The translations under genes and the position numbers were made by a program. From assembly GCF_018282095.1 (NCBI RefSeq), contig NZ_CP074126.1, forward strand, positions 1,684,501 to 1,748,500: a stretch of DNA of 64,000 nucleotides, given 5' to 3'. This DNA is from Pseudovibrio brasiliensis (lineage in GTDB: Bacteria > Pseudomonadota > Alphaproteobacteria > Rhizobiales > Stappiaceae). Positions 8,828 to 17,193 of this stretch are shown in pieces. Position 1 is the first letter of the stretch; each line of letters opens with the position of its first letter. Below the pieces are notes generated by a model that was given only the letters and a program-made list of their open reading frames with translations, did not search any database and was not told the DNA's origin.

Positions 8828-10065
8828 GAGCAAGGCTCCAGGCTTCTCGAAAACTGTTCTTCCAGAAAATCCAGACCGGGCGAGGCGCTGAAACGCTTAT
8901 GCACACTGCGAAACGCTTTACCGCCAAGATGTTCACGTTCCGTGGGCTGTGTAATCAGTGAGCGAAGCGCTTCTGAAAGGCAGGACACATCTTCTGGAGG
9001 GCACAACACGCCGGTTTGCCCACTCTCGATGATTTCAGGCAGCGCTGAAACCTCAGTCGAGACACAAGGCAGCGACATGGCTTGTGCTTCCATCACCACA
9101 TTGGGCAACCCGTCCCGATCTCCTGATTTGGAGACACGGCAAGCCAGAGCAAAAATGTCTGCTTGTTGCATCTCGTCCAAAACCCGCGCCCGTGGTTGCG
9201 GGCCGAGCCATGTAATCCGGTCGTCCAGACCAAGCTGCTTGCCAAGGTCCTCTAAAGATTGAGACAACTCACCTCCACCAACATGAGTGAAGTGCCAGTT
9301 CAACGCCTTGGGCAGCTCATTGAATGCACGCAGCAAGGTATCGTAACCCTTCTTGTCCACCAGACGTCCTACGGAAATGATCTGAACACTGTCTTTTCCT
9401 GTTCCATCTCGCAGGGTGGCAGGACGCGGAGCCTCAGGAAATCCGCAAAAATCTAGACCATGATAAACAAGGCTGATCTTATCAGGCTCCGCGCAAAGCG
9501 ATTGCAAATAAGCAAGGTTGGCTTTGGTGCAGGTCACCCCCCAAGCAGCATCTGCCAGCTTTGTCTCAAGCTCCCACCGCTCCGTGGTCCAGATGTCCTT
9601 CGCATGGGCGGAAAACGACCACTTGCGACCAGAAAGCATGGCTGCGTAGCGGGCGACAGTGCAGGGGCTATGGAGGTAATGCGTGTGTATCCAGATGACG
9701 TCGGCGGGTAACTCATGAGCCATCACACATGCTTGCCCCCAACGACGAAACCGCTCGGCATTCCTCTTGTGCTTCAGGTCGTTCTCAAAGCAAGCTCTGG
9801 CGGTAGCATAAGCCGGCTGCGTCTTCGCCCAGTCTATGGCGCGCTTCACGCGTGGAGGGTCGTCCTTCAGATACTCAGTCAGATAGAGCACATCTGCTGT
9901 TATTTTCTTGTGCACGTCATGCACATAAGGGTCATATGGGTGGCGCAAAGCGACAATGAGCTGTTCTACACCTCGCTCCTGCAAGCCATAGATCTCTTGC
10001 GCAATGAACGTTTCAGAAAGACGCGGATACCCTTTGACCACAACTGCAATACGACCTCTCTCCAT
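8824..10065 (-). CDS. Glycosyltransferase family 4 (WcaL/colanic-acid-like)
   Basis: A 413-aa GT-B enzyme. The ATG at 10065 follows a GGGG box, and the preceding gene's stop lies a few bases away. It begins with KGYPRLSETFIAQEIYGL, the hallmark start of the colanic-acid/exopolysaccharide transferase subgroup, and continues with HTHYLHSPCTVARY. The C-terminal domain has SVGRLVDKKGYDTLLRA and DGLPNVVMEAQA (the EX7E element with Asp for the first Glu). This subgroup usually builds exopolysaccharide repeat units, which fits a surface-glycan role for the cluster. Confidence 0.87.
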   Translation of the reverse strand: MERGRIAVVVKGYPRLSETFIAQEIYGLQERGVEQLIVALRHPYDPYVHDVHKKITADVLYLTEYLKDDPPRVKRAIDWAKTQPAYATARACFENDLKHKRNAERFRRWGQACVMAHELPADVIWIHTHYLHSPCTVARYAAMLSGRKWSFSAHAKDIWTTERWELETKLADAAWGVTCTKANLAYLQSLCAEPDKISLVYHGLDFCGFPEAPRPATLRDGTGKDSVQIISVGRLVDKKGYDTLLRAFNELPKALNWHFTHVGGGELSQSLEDLGKQLGLDDRITWLGPQPRARVLDEMQQADIFALACRVSKSGDRDGLPNVVMEAQAMSLPCVSTEVSALPEIIESGQTGVLCPPEDVSCLSEALRSLITQPTEREHLGGKAFRSVHKRFSASPGLDFLEEQFSRSLEPCS

Positions 10066-10067
10066 CG

Positions 10068-11309
10068 CTACCCCGTCTTGCAAGTCAGTTTAGGATCTGC
10101 AGAAACATTCAATCTTTGCATCAAGGCTTGATCACTCATGCCAAGAATTTCTGCGGTTCTGAGATTGATCACATCAAGCCCGCCCAGATAGTTCTCTGAA
10201 TGGGCGTGTGACGGTGGGGCAATAAACGGAAGATTGGCGAGCGCTTTTACCATCAACTCCACACTGGGGTAGGAGTCGATAGGTAGCATCTGCGCAAGGC
10301 CAAGCCGCTGGGCCTGCTCCGCCCGAATGGCTTGCTCTCTGCGTGGCACAACACGCGGCACCAATAAGGCCGGATTATCGAAAGAAAGAACCTCACAAAA
10401 GGTGTTGTAACCGCCCATGCCAATCACAGCCGTTGCATTGGCCATATAAGGCTCAATCTCTGGCGTGAAGCGCAGGATCTCAACATCGCGCAAATGTGAG
10501 GCACGAGTTGTGAACGCCTCCACATCTGCCTTGCTCATGAATGGACCAAGCACAATGAGGGCCGGGAAGAGTGGTCGCAACCGGGCTTCATAAGCACGCA
10601 TCACCCAATCCACCAGCTCAACGCCATCTCCGCCACCACCGGGCGTCACCAGCACATAAGGCGCACCATCAAACGGGGCTGTGAAATCCTGAGCTGAACT
10701 TGGCATTGACCGGCGCAGATAGCCGGTAAACAGTGTTTTTTGCATCACAGACTGGTCAAAGCCAAGTCCATCCAGCGGGTTGTTCATCACGGATGGGCCG
10801 TAAACCCAGATCTCGTCATAAAGATCATTGAGGGCAGGGTAAGCTCGCTTGCGCAGCCATTCTTCTTTCAGCACCAACGGATCATCCATCACATCGCGAA
10901 GGCCGAGCACCAAGCGTGTCTTCTGCCCTTTCAGGTACTGAAGCGTAGGCAGAACCTCACTGCGCAGCCCAAGAGGCTCTTTGTCGACAATGAAGATATC
11001 CGGCTTAAACACCTTCGCAGTGTGCTCGATGATCGATGAGCGAATTGCGATCGTCTCGTTGATGTCCAGTTGCAGTGACAGGGAGGTGTACTCCCCGCTG
11101 CGCAGTTTGATTACACCCGGTATGCGGACGAAATCGACGCGGGAGCGAAACTCAAAACTACCAATTATAGGGGAGCCGGAAAGGATAAGGACGGACATTT
11201 CCGGGAAGGAGCCAACCAGAGATTGAGCGATCGTCCGGCATCGCCGCAGGTGGCCAAGGCCAAAGGTATCGTGGCTGTAAATCAGAATTTTTGGCGTCAT
11301 TACCGTCAT
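10068..11309 (-). CDS. MurG-like glycosyltransferase, first gene of the glycan block
   Basis: About 413 aa. It opens with ILIYSHDTFGLGHLRRCRTI, the GxGH-type acceptor loop of MurG-like GT-B enzymes. The C-terminal half carries VTPGGGGDG and GMGGYNTFCEVLSFDNPALL, the donor-binding stretch. ATG codons at 11309 and 11300 are both plausible starts; a longer in-frame extension is hydrophobic and lacks a good ribosome binding site. It leads the minus-strand block and is divergent from the ABC gene across about 250 bases. It is paralogous in design to the 6498-7697 product, so the block has two MurG-like and two family 4 enzymes. Confidence 0.83.
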   Translation of the reverse strand: MTVMTPKILIYSHDTFGLGHLRRCRTIAQSLVGSFPEMSVLILSGSPIIGSFEFRSRVDFVRIPGVIKLRSGEYTSLSLQLDINETIAIRSSIIEHTAKVFKPDIFIVDKEPLGLRSEVLPTLQYLKGQKTRLVLGLRDVMDDPLVLKEEWLRKRAYPALNDLYDEIWVYGPSVMNNPLDGLGFDQSVMQKTLFTGYLRRSMPSSAQDFTAPFDGAPYVLVTPGGGGDGVELVDWVMRAYEARLRPLFPALIVLGPFMSKADVEAFTTRASHLRDVEILRFTPEIEPYMANATAVIGMGGYNTFCEVLSFDNPALLVPRVVPRREQAIRAEQAQRLGLAQMLPIDSYPSVELMVKALANLPFIAPPSHAHSENYLGGLDVINLRTAEILGMSDQALMQRLNVSADPKLTCKTG

Positions 11310-11561
11310 GCGCTTCTTATTCCATCTGCTGCGCACAAACCTCAGCGTCAGATCATAGAAGTGGGGGAGGACCACCAGACAACAGCAAAACCAGTCCATC
11401 CGCTGATAGCGTCAGAACAGAACCCCAAAATCCAAGGGATGAAGAGGGTTTTGTGCCGTTTTTTTAAGATCTTGAAGCGTAAAGTTCCCTTGCGTCAGTT
11501 GAAGTGTAAATCGCATCGCCTCAGTTTGGGTTAGCCTGGCCTGAGCTTAATCGGAGTGGAC

Positions 11562-14150
11562 ATGGAAAAATCGCTTTTCCAATTCATCTGGAAGAACTCG
11601 GCCCGCTATCAAGTGGCGATTCTTCTAGTCACCTTATTGTCCTATCCGGTCAGTTACATCCTGCTGGATCTGCCTAAGACAATTACCAATGAAGCAATTC
11701 AGGGTAGCAATTTCCCGGTAGAGTTTTGGGGTGTCCAACTCGGGCAAATCGAGTACCTGGCGGTGCTGTGTATTTTGTTCTTGGTTCTTGTTGTCGTTAG
11801 CAACTGCATCAAACTCTACCTCAATATCTACAAGGGTAGATTGGGCGAGAGGATGCTACGCCAGTTGCGGTTTGAGCTGTTTCAGCGCGTACTCCGCTTC
11901 CGCCTGCCTCACTTTAAGAAGGTCAGCTCCGGCGAGATCATACCAATGATTACCGCCGAGGTCGAGGATGTTGGCGGATTTGTTGGCGAGGCCTTCGCTC
12001 TGCCAGCCTATCAGGGCGGCATGTTGGTGGTGCAGGTCGGCTTCATTTTCATGCAGGATCCGCTGCTTGGTCTGGCCGCCATTTCGCTCTATCCGGTGCA
12101 AGGTTATATCATTCCCAAGTTGCAGCAAAAGGTCGTGCGCCTGTCGCGCCAGCGCGTGAAGAATGTGCGCGTGATTGCCGATAAGGTCGGTGAGAGCATC
12201 TCCGGCATTTCGGAGATCCATAGCAACGACACCTCAGCGTGGCATTCTGCGGACCTGTCCGACAGGCTCTACCGTAACTTCCGCATTCGCTTTGATATTT
12301 ATAATCGCAAGTATTTCATCAAGTTCGTCAACAACTTCATGAACCAGCTGACGCCGTTCTTCTTCTACTTCATCGGCGGTTATCTGGTCATCAAAGGTCA
12401 ACTCAGCATTGGTGCGCTCATCGCAGTGATCGCAGCCTACAAAGATCTGGCGGGCCCATGGAAAGAGCTGCTGGCCTACTATCAGATGACCGCAGATGTT
12501 TCAGTCAAATACCAGACCGTTGTTGAGAACTTCGATCCACCAGATCTTTACGACAAACAGCGCTTGCTCGACGATGAAATGCAGGCGATCTCAGGACCTC
12601 TCACCTTCGATAAACTCGGTCTCTCTGGAGTGGGGACAGGACAGGAAGTTCACGGCGTTTCACTTGTTGTTGAACCAGGCAAACCTCTTGCTGTTGCAGG
12701 CATTGATGGATCAGGTCGTGCAGAACTGTTGCAGATGGCTGCAGGTCTGCTCAGCCCAACATCAGGCTCTGTCAGCATCAATCAAACCAACTTTGAGAGC
12801 ATGCCAGAAGCCACTCTGGGCCGACAAATCGCTTATGTGGGTGGCCATCTGCATGTATGGACAGGCACAATCCGAGACAACCTGTTTTATGGTCTGCGCC
12901 ACCGACCACAGGAGACTATGGAGTACGAAGGGAGTGACTTAAAGAAACGCCAGCGCCAACTCAAAGAAGCGGAGTTGACACTAAATCCGTTCTTTGACCT
13001 GAAAGTGCGGTGGGAAGATCTTGGGCAAGCTGATGCAGGTTCCATGCAGGCATTGGAAGACAAGGCACTCGAACTCTGTAAAGTCGCAGGCTTCTCGCGA
13101 GATCTCTATCTCCTCGGTGTAGAGACGGTCATTGATCAGAGTTATAGCGAGGAAGTGAACTGTGATCTGGTGCCAAATTTGTTGGCTGCCCGAAAAGCCT
13201 TCTATGAGAAGATCAAGGGTGATGCGAGTTTACAGAATCTTGTTGAGTTCTGGGATCCTGAAAAGTTCAATATGTCGGCCAATCTGGCGCAAAACCTGTT
13301 CTTCGCCAGCCCCAAAGAACACTTCATGACCATTGAGCATGTCCCCACGGATCCGCAGATCTCAGCTTTCCTCAAGCAAACTGGCTTTGATGTGCTTCTG
13401 ACTGACATAGGTCTCAAAATCGCAACAACCATGGTGGAGCTGTTTGCCGATGTCAGTGCAGACAGTGACCTGTTAAATAGATACTCCTTCATCAGCCGTG
13501 AAGATCTGCCAGAATTTGGACGTATTGTGAATGAGCAGAAAGGTGGCCAGCGCCGTAGGCTGAAGGATGCGGACAAAGCGCGCCTCATCGCCCTTGCTCT
13601 CAAACTCATCCCTGCCAAACACCGTCTTGGTGTGCTGGATGATGAGATGCGGGACAAGATCGTTGCTGCCCGTGCTCAATTTATCGAGACTGTTGGCAAA
13701 GACAATGAGCGCTTCGAGTTCTTTGATCCTGAGACATACCTGACCACGCTAAGCATTGAAGACAATCTGGTCTTTGGTCATGCAAGGTTGGACCGCCGCG
13801 ATGCACGTCAGAAAATCCAACAAGTTCTGCAGGAGCTGGTCCGTGAACAGGATCTCATCGTCCCGATCCGCCGTGCGGCCTTCGATTATCATGTGGGTGT
13901 GGCCGGTGCAAAGTTGTCCTCACACCAGCGCAGACTGATATGTCTGGTCCGCGCATTGTTGAAAAACGCTCATATTTACATTCTGGATGAGACCGCAAAC
14001 AGCGTCAGCGCGAGCGATAAAGAGCTACGCGCAGACCTTAAGAAGCTGATGTCAGATAAAATTTTCATATTTGGAGTAAGTAATGAGACCGTCGCTGAGG
14101 AGTTTGAAACGGCGGTTCACCTAGAAAATGGGAGGGTTATCGAGAGATAG
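11562..14150 (+). CDS. ABC exporter-like protein with degenerate, internally duplicated nucleotide-binding domain
   Basis: An 862-aa protein. ATG 11562 follows GGAG. Residues 1-310 form a type I exporter membrane domain with several hydrophobic helices. The nucleotide-binding domain begins near 345 but is abnormal. Walker A is GIDGSGRAEL (380-389), with Arg for the catalytic Lys and Ala for Ser/Thr. The Q-loop Gln is missing (AYVGGHLH) and no H-loop His is seen (FGVSNETV). Walker B is intact (YILDE, 806-810) and the signature is LSSHQ (785-789). Between TIRDNLFYG (436-444) and the signature lies about 340 residues instead of about 50, including a second set of half-domain motifs. ATP binding without hydrolysis, or a regulatory role, is possible. 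It is divergent from the glycan block and heads the cyclic-nucleotide genes, so glycan export or sensing is inferred. Confidence 0.85.
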   Translation: MEKSLFQFIWKNSARYQVAILLVTLLSYPVSYILLDLPKTITNEAIQGSNFPVEFWGVQLGQIEYLAVLCILFLVLVVVSNCIKLYLNIYKGRLGERMLRQLRFELFQRVLRFRLPHFKKVSSGEIIPMITAEVEDVGGFVGEAFALPAYQGGMLVVQVGFIFMQDPLLGLAAISLYPVQGYIIPKLQQKVVRLSRQRVKNVRVIADKVGESISGISEIHSNDTSAWHSADLSDRLYRNFRIRFDIYNRKYFIKFVNNFMNQLTPFFFYFIGGYLVIKGQLSIGALIAVIAAYKDLAGPWKELLAYYQMTADVSVKYQTVVENFDPPDLYDKQRLLDDEMQAISGPLTFDKLGLSGVGTGQEVHGVSLVVEPGKPLAVAGIDGSGRAELLQMAAGLLSPTSGSVSINQTNFESMPEATLGRQIAYVGGHLHVWTGTIRDNLFYGLRHRPQETMEYEGSDLKKRQRQLKEAELTLNPFFDLKVRWEDLGQADAGSMQALEDKALELCKVAGFSRDLYLLGVETVIDQSYSEEVNCDLVPNLLAARKAFYEKIKGDASLQNLVEFWDPEKFNMSANLAQNLFFASPKEHFMTIEHVPTDPQISAFLKQTGFDVLLTDIGLKIATTMVELFADVSADSDLLNRYSFISREDLPEFGRIVNEQKGGQRRRLKDADKARLIALALKLIPAKHRLGVLDDEMRDKIVAARAQFIETVGKDNERFEFFDPETYLTTLSIEDNLVFGHARLDRRDARQKIQQVLQELVREQDLIVPIRRAAFDYHVGVAGAKLSSHQRRLICLVRALLKNAHIYILDETANSVSASDKELRADLKKLMSDKIFIFGVSNETVAEEFETAVHLENGRVIER

Positions 14151-14250
14151 TCTTGGGAACTATGGTGAAACAAAGGCGAGATGGTGTGAGCTGTAACACA
14201 GATTGCTGGATTGAGTTCAGCTATGCTCATCAAGTTATTGGGAGGGAAAT

Positions 14251-14691
14251 GTGACTATTGATGCTGAAGTTCAAGCTTTGAGCCGCGTCCCTCTCTTTGA
14301 AGGACTGGAACCGAGCAAACTTCGTCTCCTTGCGTTCATTAGTGATCGCATGGAGTTTCAGGACGGGGAACATTTGTGCCATCAGGGAGATGATGGCGAC
14401 AGCGCATTTGTTGTCCTTTCTGGTGAAGTTGCTGTGTTTGTTGATGAAAATGAGGTTGCGCGGGTCGGACAATATGCCATCATTGGTGAGATCGCGATTT
14501 TGTGTGATGTACCAAGAACAGCGACGCTACGGTCGGTTGGAACAACACATATCCTCGCAATATCTAAGGATGACTTTCTGAAACTCATCGCGGAGTTCCC
14601 GAAAGTCTCATTGGAAATCATGCGTGTGTTGGCGTTGCGATTGGAAAAAACGACCAGAGAACTAGCGCAGGCTCGGCCTGCGTCCACTTGA
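14251..14691 (+). CDS. Stand-alone cyclic-nucleotide-binding domain protein
   Basis: A 146-aa protein made of one cNMP-binding domain and a short C-terminal helix. The GTG start follows GGGAGGG. Residues 15-36 (LFEGLEPSKLRLL and beyond) match the family N-helix. The phosphate-binding cassette reads GEIAILCDVPRTATL, with Glu80 and Arg89 placed to hold ribose and cyclic phosphate. There is no DNA-binding domain, so it is not a Crp-type regulator. It likely acts by protein contact. A class III cyclase gene lies two genes downstream, and the ABC protein 100 bases upstream is the obvious partner candidate. Confidence 0.9.
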   Translation: MTIDAEVQALSRVPLFEGLEPSKLRLLAFISDRMEFQDGEHLCHQGDDGDSAFVVLSGEVAVFVDENEVARVGQYAIIGEIAILCDVPRTATLRSVGTTHILAISKDDFLKLIAEFPKVSLEIMRVLALRLEKTTRELAQARPAST

Positions 14692-14704
14692 AAGGCCAGA
14701 GTAC

Positions 14705-15526
14705 TTGAACGAGTTTTCTCTTAAAATTTGGGGTGTTCGCGGTTCAACAGCAGCTGCTGGTCCCGAAACACTTAGATACGGCGGAGAAACTCCCTGCTTT
14801 GAAGTTCGGGCAGGGGACGTTCTGTTAATGGTTGATTGTGGGTCTGGCGCGCGCAATCTGGGCAAGGAAATGATGAAAGGCCCTCATCGCGATATCGATC
14901 TTCTTTTCACGCATACGCATCTGGATCACATTTGTGGTCTGCCCTTCTTCGAGCCTGCCTACGATCCAAACTTCCGCATCCGGCTGACGGCAGGCCATTT
15001 CAGTGATCCTTGTGACCTTAAGGATATCATCTGCCGGATCATGTCCCCCCCTATTTTTCCGGTAGGAGCCAACACGCTATCTGCAGTTTCCTTTAAAAGT
15101 TTCAATGCAGGTGACACCCTGAAGAAAGACAATGGCCTGATAATCAAAACCGTTGCGCTAAACCATCCGGGCGGCGCCTGTGGCTACCGGATGGAGTACA
15201 ATGGTAAGGCCATGTGCATCATCACAGATCACGAAATGGGGAGCGCTCATCACGACGCTGCTGTCCTAGATTTTATCCGTGATGCTGATGTTGTGATCCA
15301 GGATGGGATGTACACCTCAGCTGAATACCCTAAATATAAGGGTTGGGGACATTCCACATGGGAGCATGTGGTCGGAATATGCCAGCGCGCCAACGTGAAA
15401 ACGCCCGTGATCTTTCATCACGATCCGCGGCGCACGGATGATGAACTGGACGAAATCGGTCTGGCCGCTCAACAGATGCATCCACGAGCTATCGTGGCCT
15501 CTGAAGGGATGGTCTTCAAACCATAA
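14705..15526 (+). CDS. Metallo-beta-lactamase-fold hydrolase (RNase Z/phosphodiesterase-like)
   Basis: A 273-aa two-metal hydrolase. The TTG start is favoured: AAAGG lies 8 bases upstream and the protein begins at the conserved strand FSLKIWGVRGSTAAAGPE. The metal motif HTHLDH (70-75) is followed by later His/Asp ligands (NHPGGACGYR, ITDHE, QDGMY, FHHDPRRTDDE). This arrangement is shared by tRNase Z, PhnP and class II cyclic-nucleotide phosphodiesterase relatives. It lies 13 bases after the cNMP-binding gene and about 90 bases before the cyclase. A role as phosphodiesterase for the local signal is attractive but unproven. Confidence 0.86.
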   Translation: MNEFSLKIWGVRGSTAAAGPETLRYGGETPCFEVRAGDVLLMVDCGSGARNLGKEMMKGPHRDIDLLFTHTHLDHICGLPFFEPAYDPNFRIRLTAGHFSDPCDLKDIICRIMSPPIFPVGANTLSAVSFKSFNAGDTLKKDNGLIIKTVALNHPGGACGYRMEYNGKAMCIITDHEMGSAHHDAAVLDFIRDADVVIQDGMYTSAEYPKYKGWGHSTWEHVVGICQRANVKTPVIFHHDPRRTDDELDEIGLAAQQMHPRAIVASEGMVFKP

Positions 15527-15613
15527 CGTTCACGCACCCGTCGCTCGCACCTGATCCGATGAAATTGCGAGCAAACCAGCAACGCCAGCCGAATGGCGTG
15601 ACGGGAGAAAAGT

Positions 15614-17083
15614 GTGGCAGTTGGAAGTGGTCCAGAAAACTCCGATCCCTCAAAAAAACGCGGATCTGACAAAAAAACGAATGTGGACTTGAGCGAGAAA
15701 TTCCACGGCATTTCCTACCAGAAAAAAGCTGAACCCTCCCTCTACCAGCAGATCAAACGCGGCGTCTTGGGACCCAAAGCCCCGGAAGGGGATCTCCCAC
15801 TGCGTGTCCGCCGTGAAGTTGCCCGCCAGGAAGCGGCGTCCGAACGCCTCATTGGTATTGTCCAACTCGGTGTCATCATCTTCTTTGCGATCCTCTATGC
15901 GCTTGCCCCGCGCGCAGAAGGCACAATGGGCTTCAATTTTGTCCCCATTGCCTTCTCCTGCTATCTGGTCTTTACCCTCATCCGAATTTACGTCTCCTTC
16001 AAAACCATCCTGCCAGTCTGGTATCTGGTCCTCTCCATCATGGCAGATGTGGCGCTTCTGGTTGGGCTGATTTTCTCCTTCCATATCCAGTACGCCCAGC
16101 ATCCGACCTTCTACCTCAAGGCTCCGACCTTGATGTACCTGTTCCTCTTCATCGCCTTGAGAGCACTGCGTTTTGACCCAAGATACGTGATCCTCACCGG
16201 TGTCTTCGGAGCGCTGGGGTGGCTCGGACTGGTGTTCTACGCTCTCACATATCAAGGCGGTTCAACGCTCATTACCCGCAATTACATTGAGTATCTTACC
16301 GGTGAAGCAGTTCTTATCGGAGCGGAGCTGGATAAGCTGATCATTATCCTCTCGGTGACGGCGCTGCTCGCCCTGTCCATCTTCAGAGCACGCCGAACCT
16401 TCTTCTCCGCAATTCGTCAGAAGAATGCAGTGAAAGATTTGAGCCGCTTCTTCACCCCGGAAGTGGCCAGTTCCATTGTAGAATCTGAAAGCAGGCTCAA
16501 AGCCGGTACCGGTGAAATCAGAGATGTGGCCGTCTTGCTGGTCGACATCAGATCCTTCACCAAAACCGCCGCAAAGCTTCCTCCTGAAACAACCATGCGC
16601 GTGCTCAGCCTCTACCAAAAGAAGGCAGCCAAGGCGATTTTGGGTGAGGGAGGTAAGATCGATAAGTTCCTCGGTGATGGTATCCTCGCCACCTTTGGCG
16701 CTGTCTCCGATACTGAAACTTACGCAGCCGATGCATTGCGCGCAGGCGTTGAACTGGCCCACATTCTGGAAGAAGAAAGCGCTGATCTGGAAGCTGCTGG
16801 CTGGCCAATGAAGTTTGAAATCGGTGTTGGTGTCGCGGCTGGCCCGGTGAGTGTTGGCATTGTTGGCGTACGTGACCGGCTCGAGTTCACAGTGATTGGC
16901 GACGCCGTGAACCGAGCGGCTAAGCTGGAGGCCGCCAACAAAGTACAGGGTACCCGGTTCCTGACGGATGGTGCGACTTATTCCATGGCCCTACGACAAG
17001 GGTATAAGGGAAATATGCTAGATTTAAAGTCTGAGTGTGTTGCAGGAATCACCGGAAAAGTAGACCTTGTGGCTTTGGCATGA
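15614..17083 (+). CDS. Membrane-bound class III adenylate cyclase
   Basis: Makes cAMP from ATP. The 489-aa protein starts at GTG after GGGAGA. A basic N-terminal tail of about 75 residues is followed by roughly six hydrophobic helices (about 76-258), then the catalytic domain (about 300-489). The metal-binding Asp residues are D311 (LLVDIRSFT) and D355 (KFLGDG). Adenine selection fits K351 and D430 (TVIGDAVNRAAK). N433 and R434 match the transition-state pair. All catalytic residues are present, so an active homodimer is expected. The membrane part lacks a recognised sensor domain. It closes the cAMP-type gene group. Confidence 0.92.
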   Translation: MAVGSGPENSDPSKKRGSDKKTNVDLSEKFHGISYQKKAEPSLYQQIKRGVLGPKAPEGDLPLRVRREVARQEAASERLIGIVQLGVIIFFAILYALAPRAEGTMGFNFVPIAFSCYLVFTLIRIYVSFKTILPVWYLVLSIMADVALLVGLIFSFHIQYAQHPTFYLKAPTLMYLFLFIALRALRFDPRYVILTGVFGALGWLGLVFYALTYQGGSTLITRNYIEYLTGEAVLIGAELDKLIIILSVTALLALSIFRARRTFFSAIRQKNAVKDLSRFFTPEVASSIVESESRLKAGTGEIRDVAVLLVDIRSFTKTAAKLPPETTMRVLSLYQKKAAKAILGEGGKIDKFLGDGILATFGAVSDTETYAADALRAGVELAHILEEESADLEAAGWPMKFEIGVGVAAGPVSVGIVGVRDRLEFTVIGDAVNRAAKLEAANKVQGTRFLTDGATYSMALRQGYKGNMLDLKSECVAGITGKVDLVALA

Positions 17084-17101
17084 GAATGATTTTCTCATGC
17101 C
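17077..17101 (+). other. Hairpin overlapping the cyclase stop codon
   Basis: GGCATGAGAA and TTCTCATGCC form a perfect 10-bp stem around a 5-base loop. The left arm contains the TGA stop. No T-run follows, so it may stabilise the mRNA end or act as a weak terminator. Confidence 0.45.
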
Positions 17102-17125
17102 GACCCGCATAACAGCATTTTGCAG

Positions 17126-17157
17126 CTTTCAAAGAATTTTGGCGGGAGCTTTGAAAG
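17126..17157 (+). other. Inverted repeat upstream of the SDR gene
   Basis: CTTTCAAAG and CTTTGAAAG form 9-bp arms separated by 14 bases. The repeat lies 37 bases before the SDR start and could be an operator or a leader hairpin. Confidence 0.4.
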
Positions 17158-17193
17158 ACGCGGGGCAAACAAAATGAATCGGGATGGGATTCC

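Noticed and set aside
7709-9262. 517-codon plus-strand frame opposite the glycosyltransferases
   Set aside because: Overlaps two certain glycosyltransferase genes, has low-complexity sequence and no ribosome binding site or homology signal.
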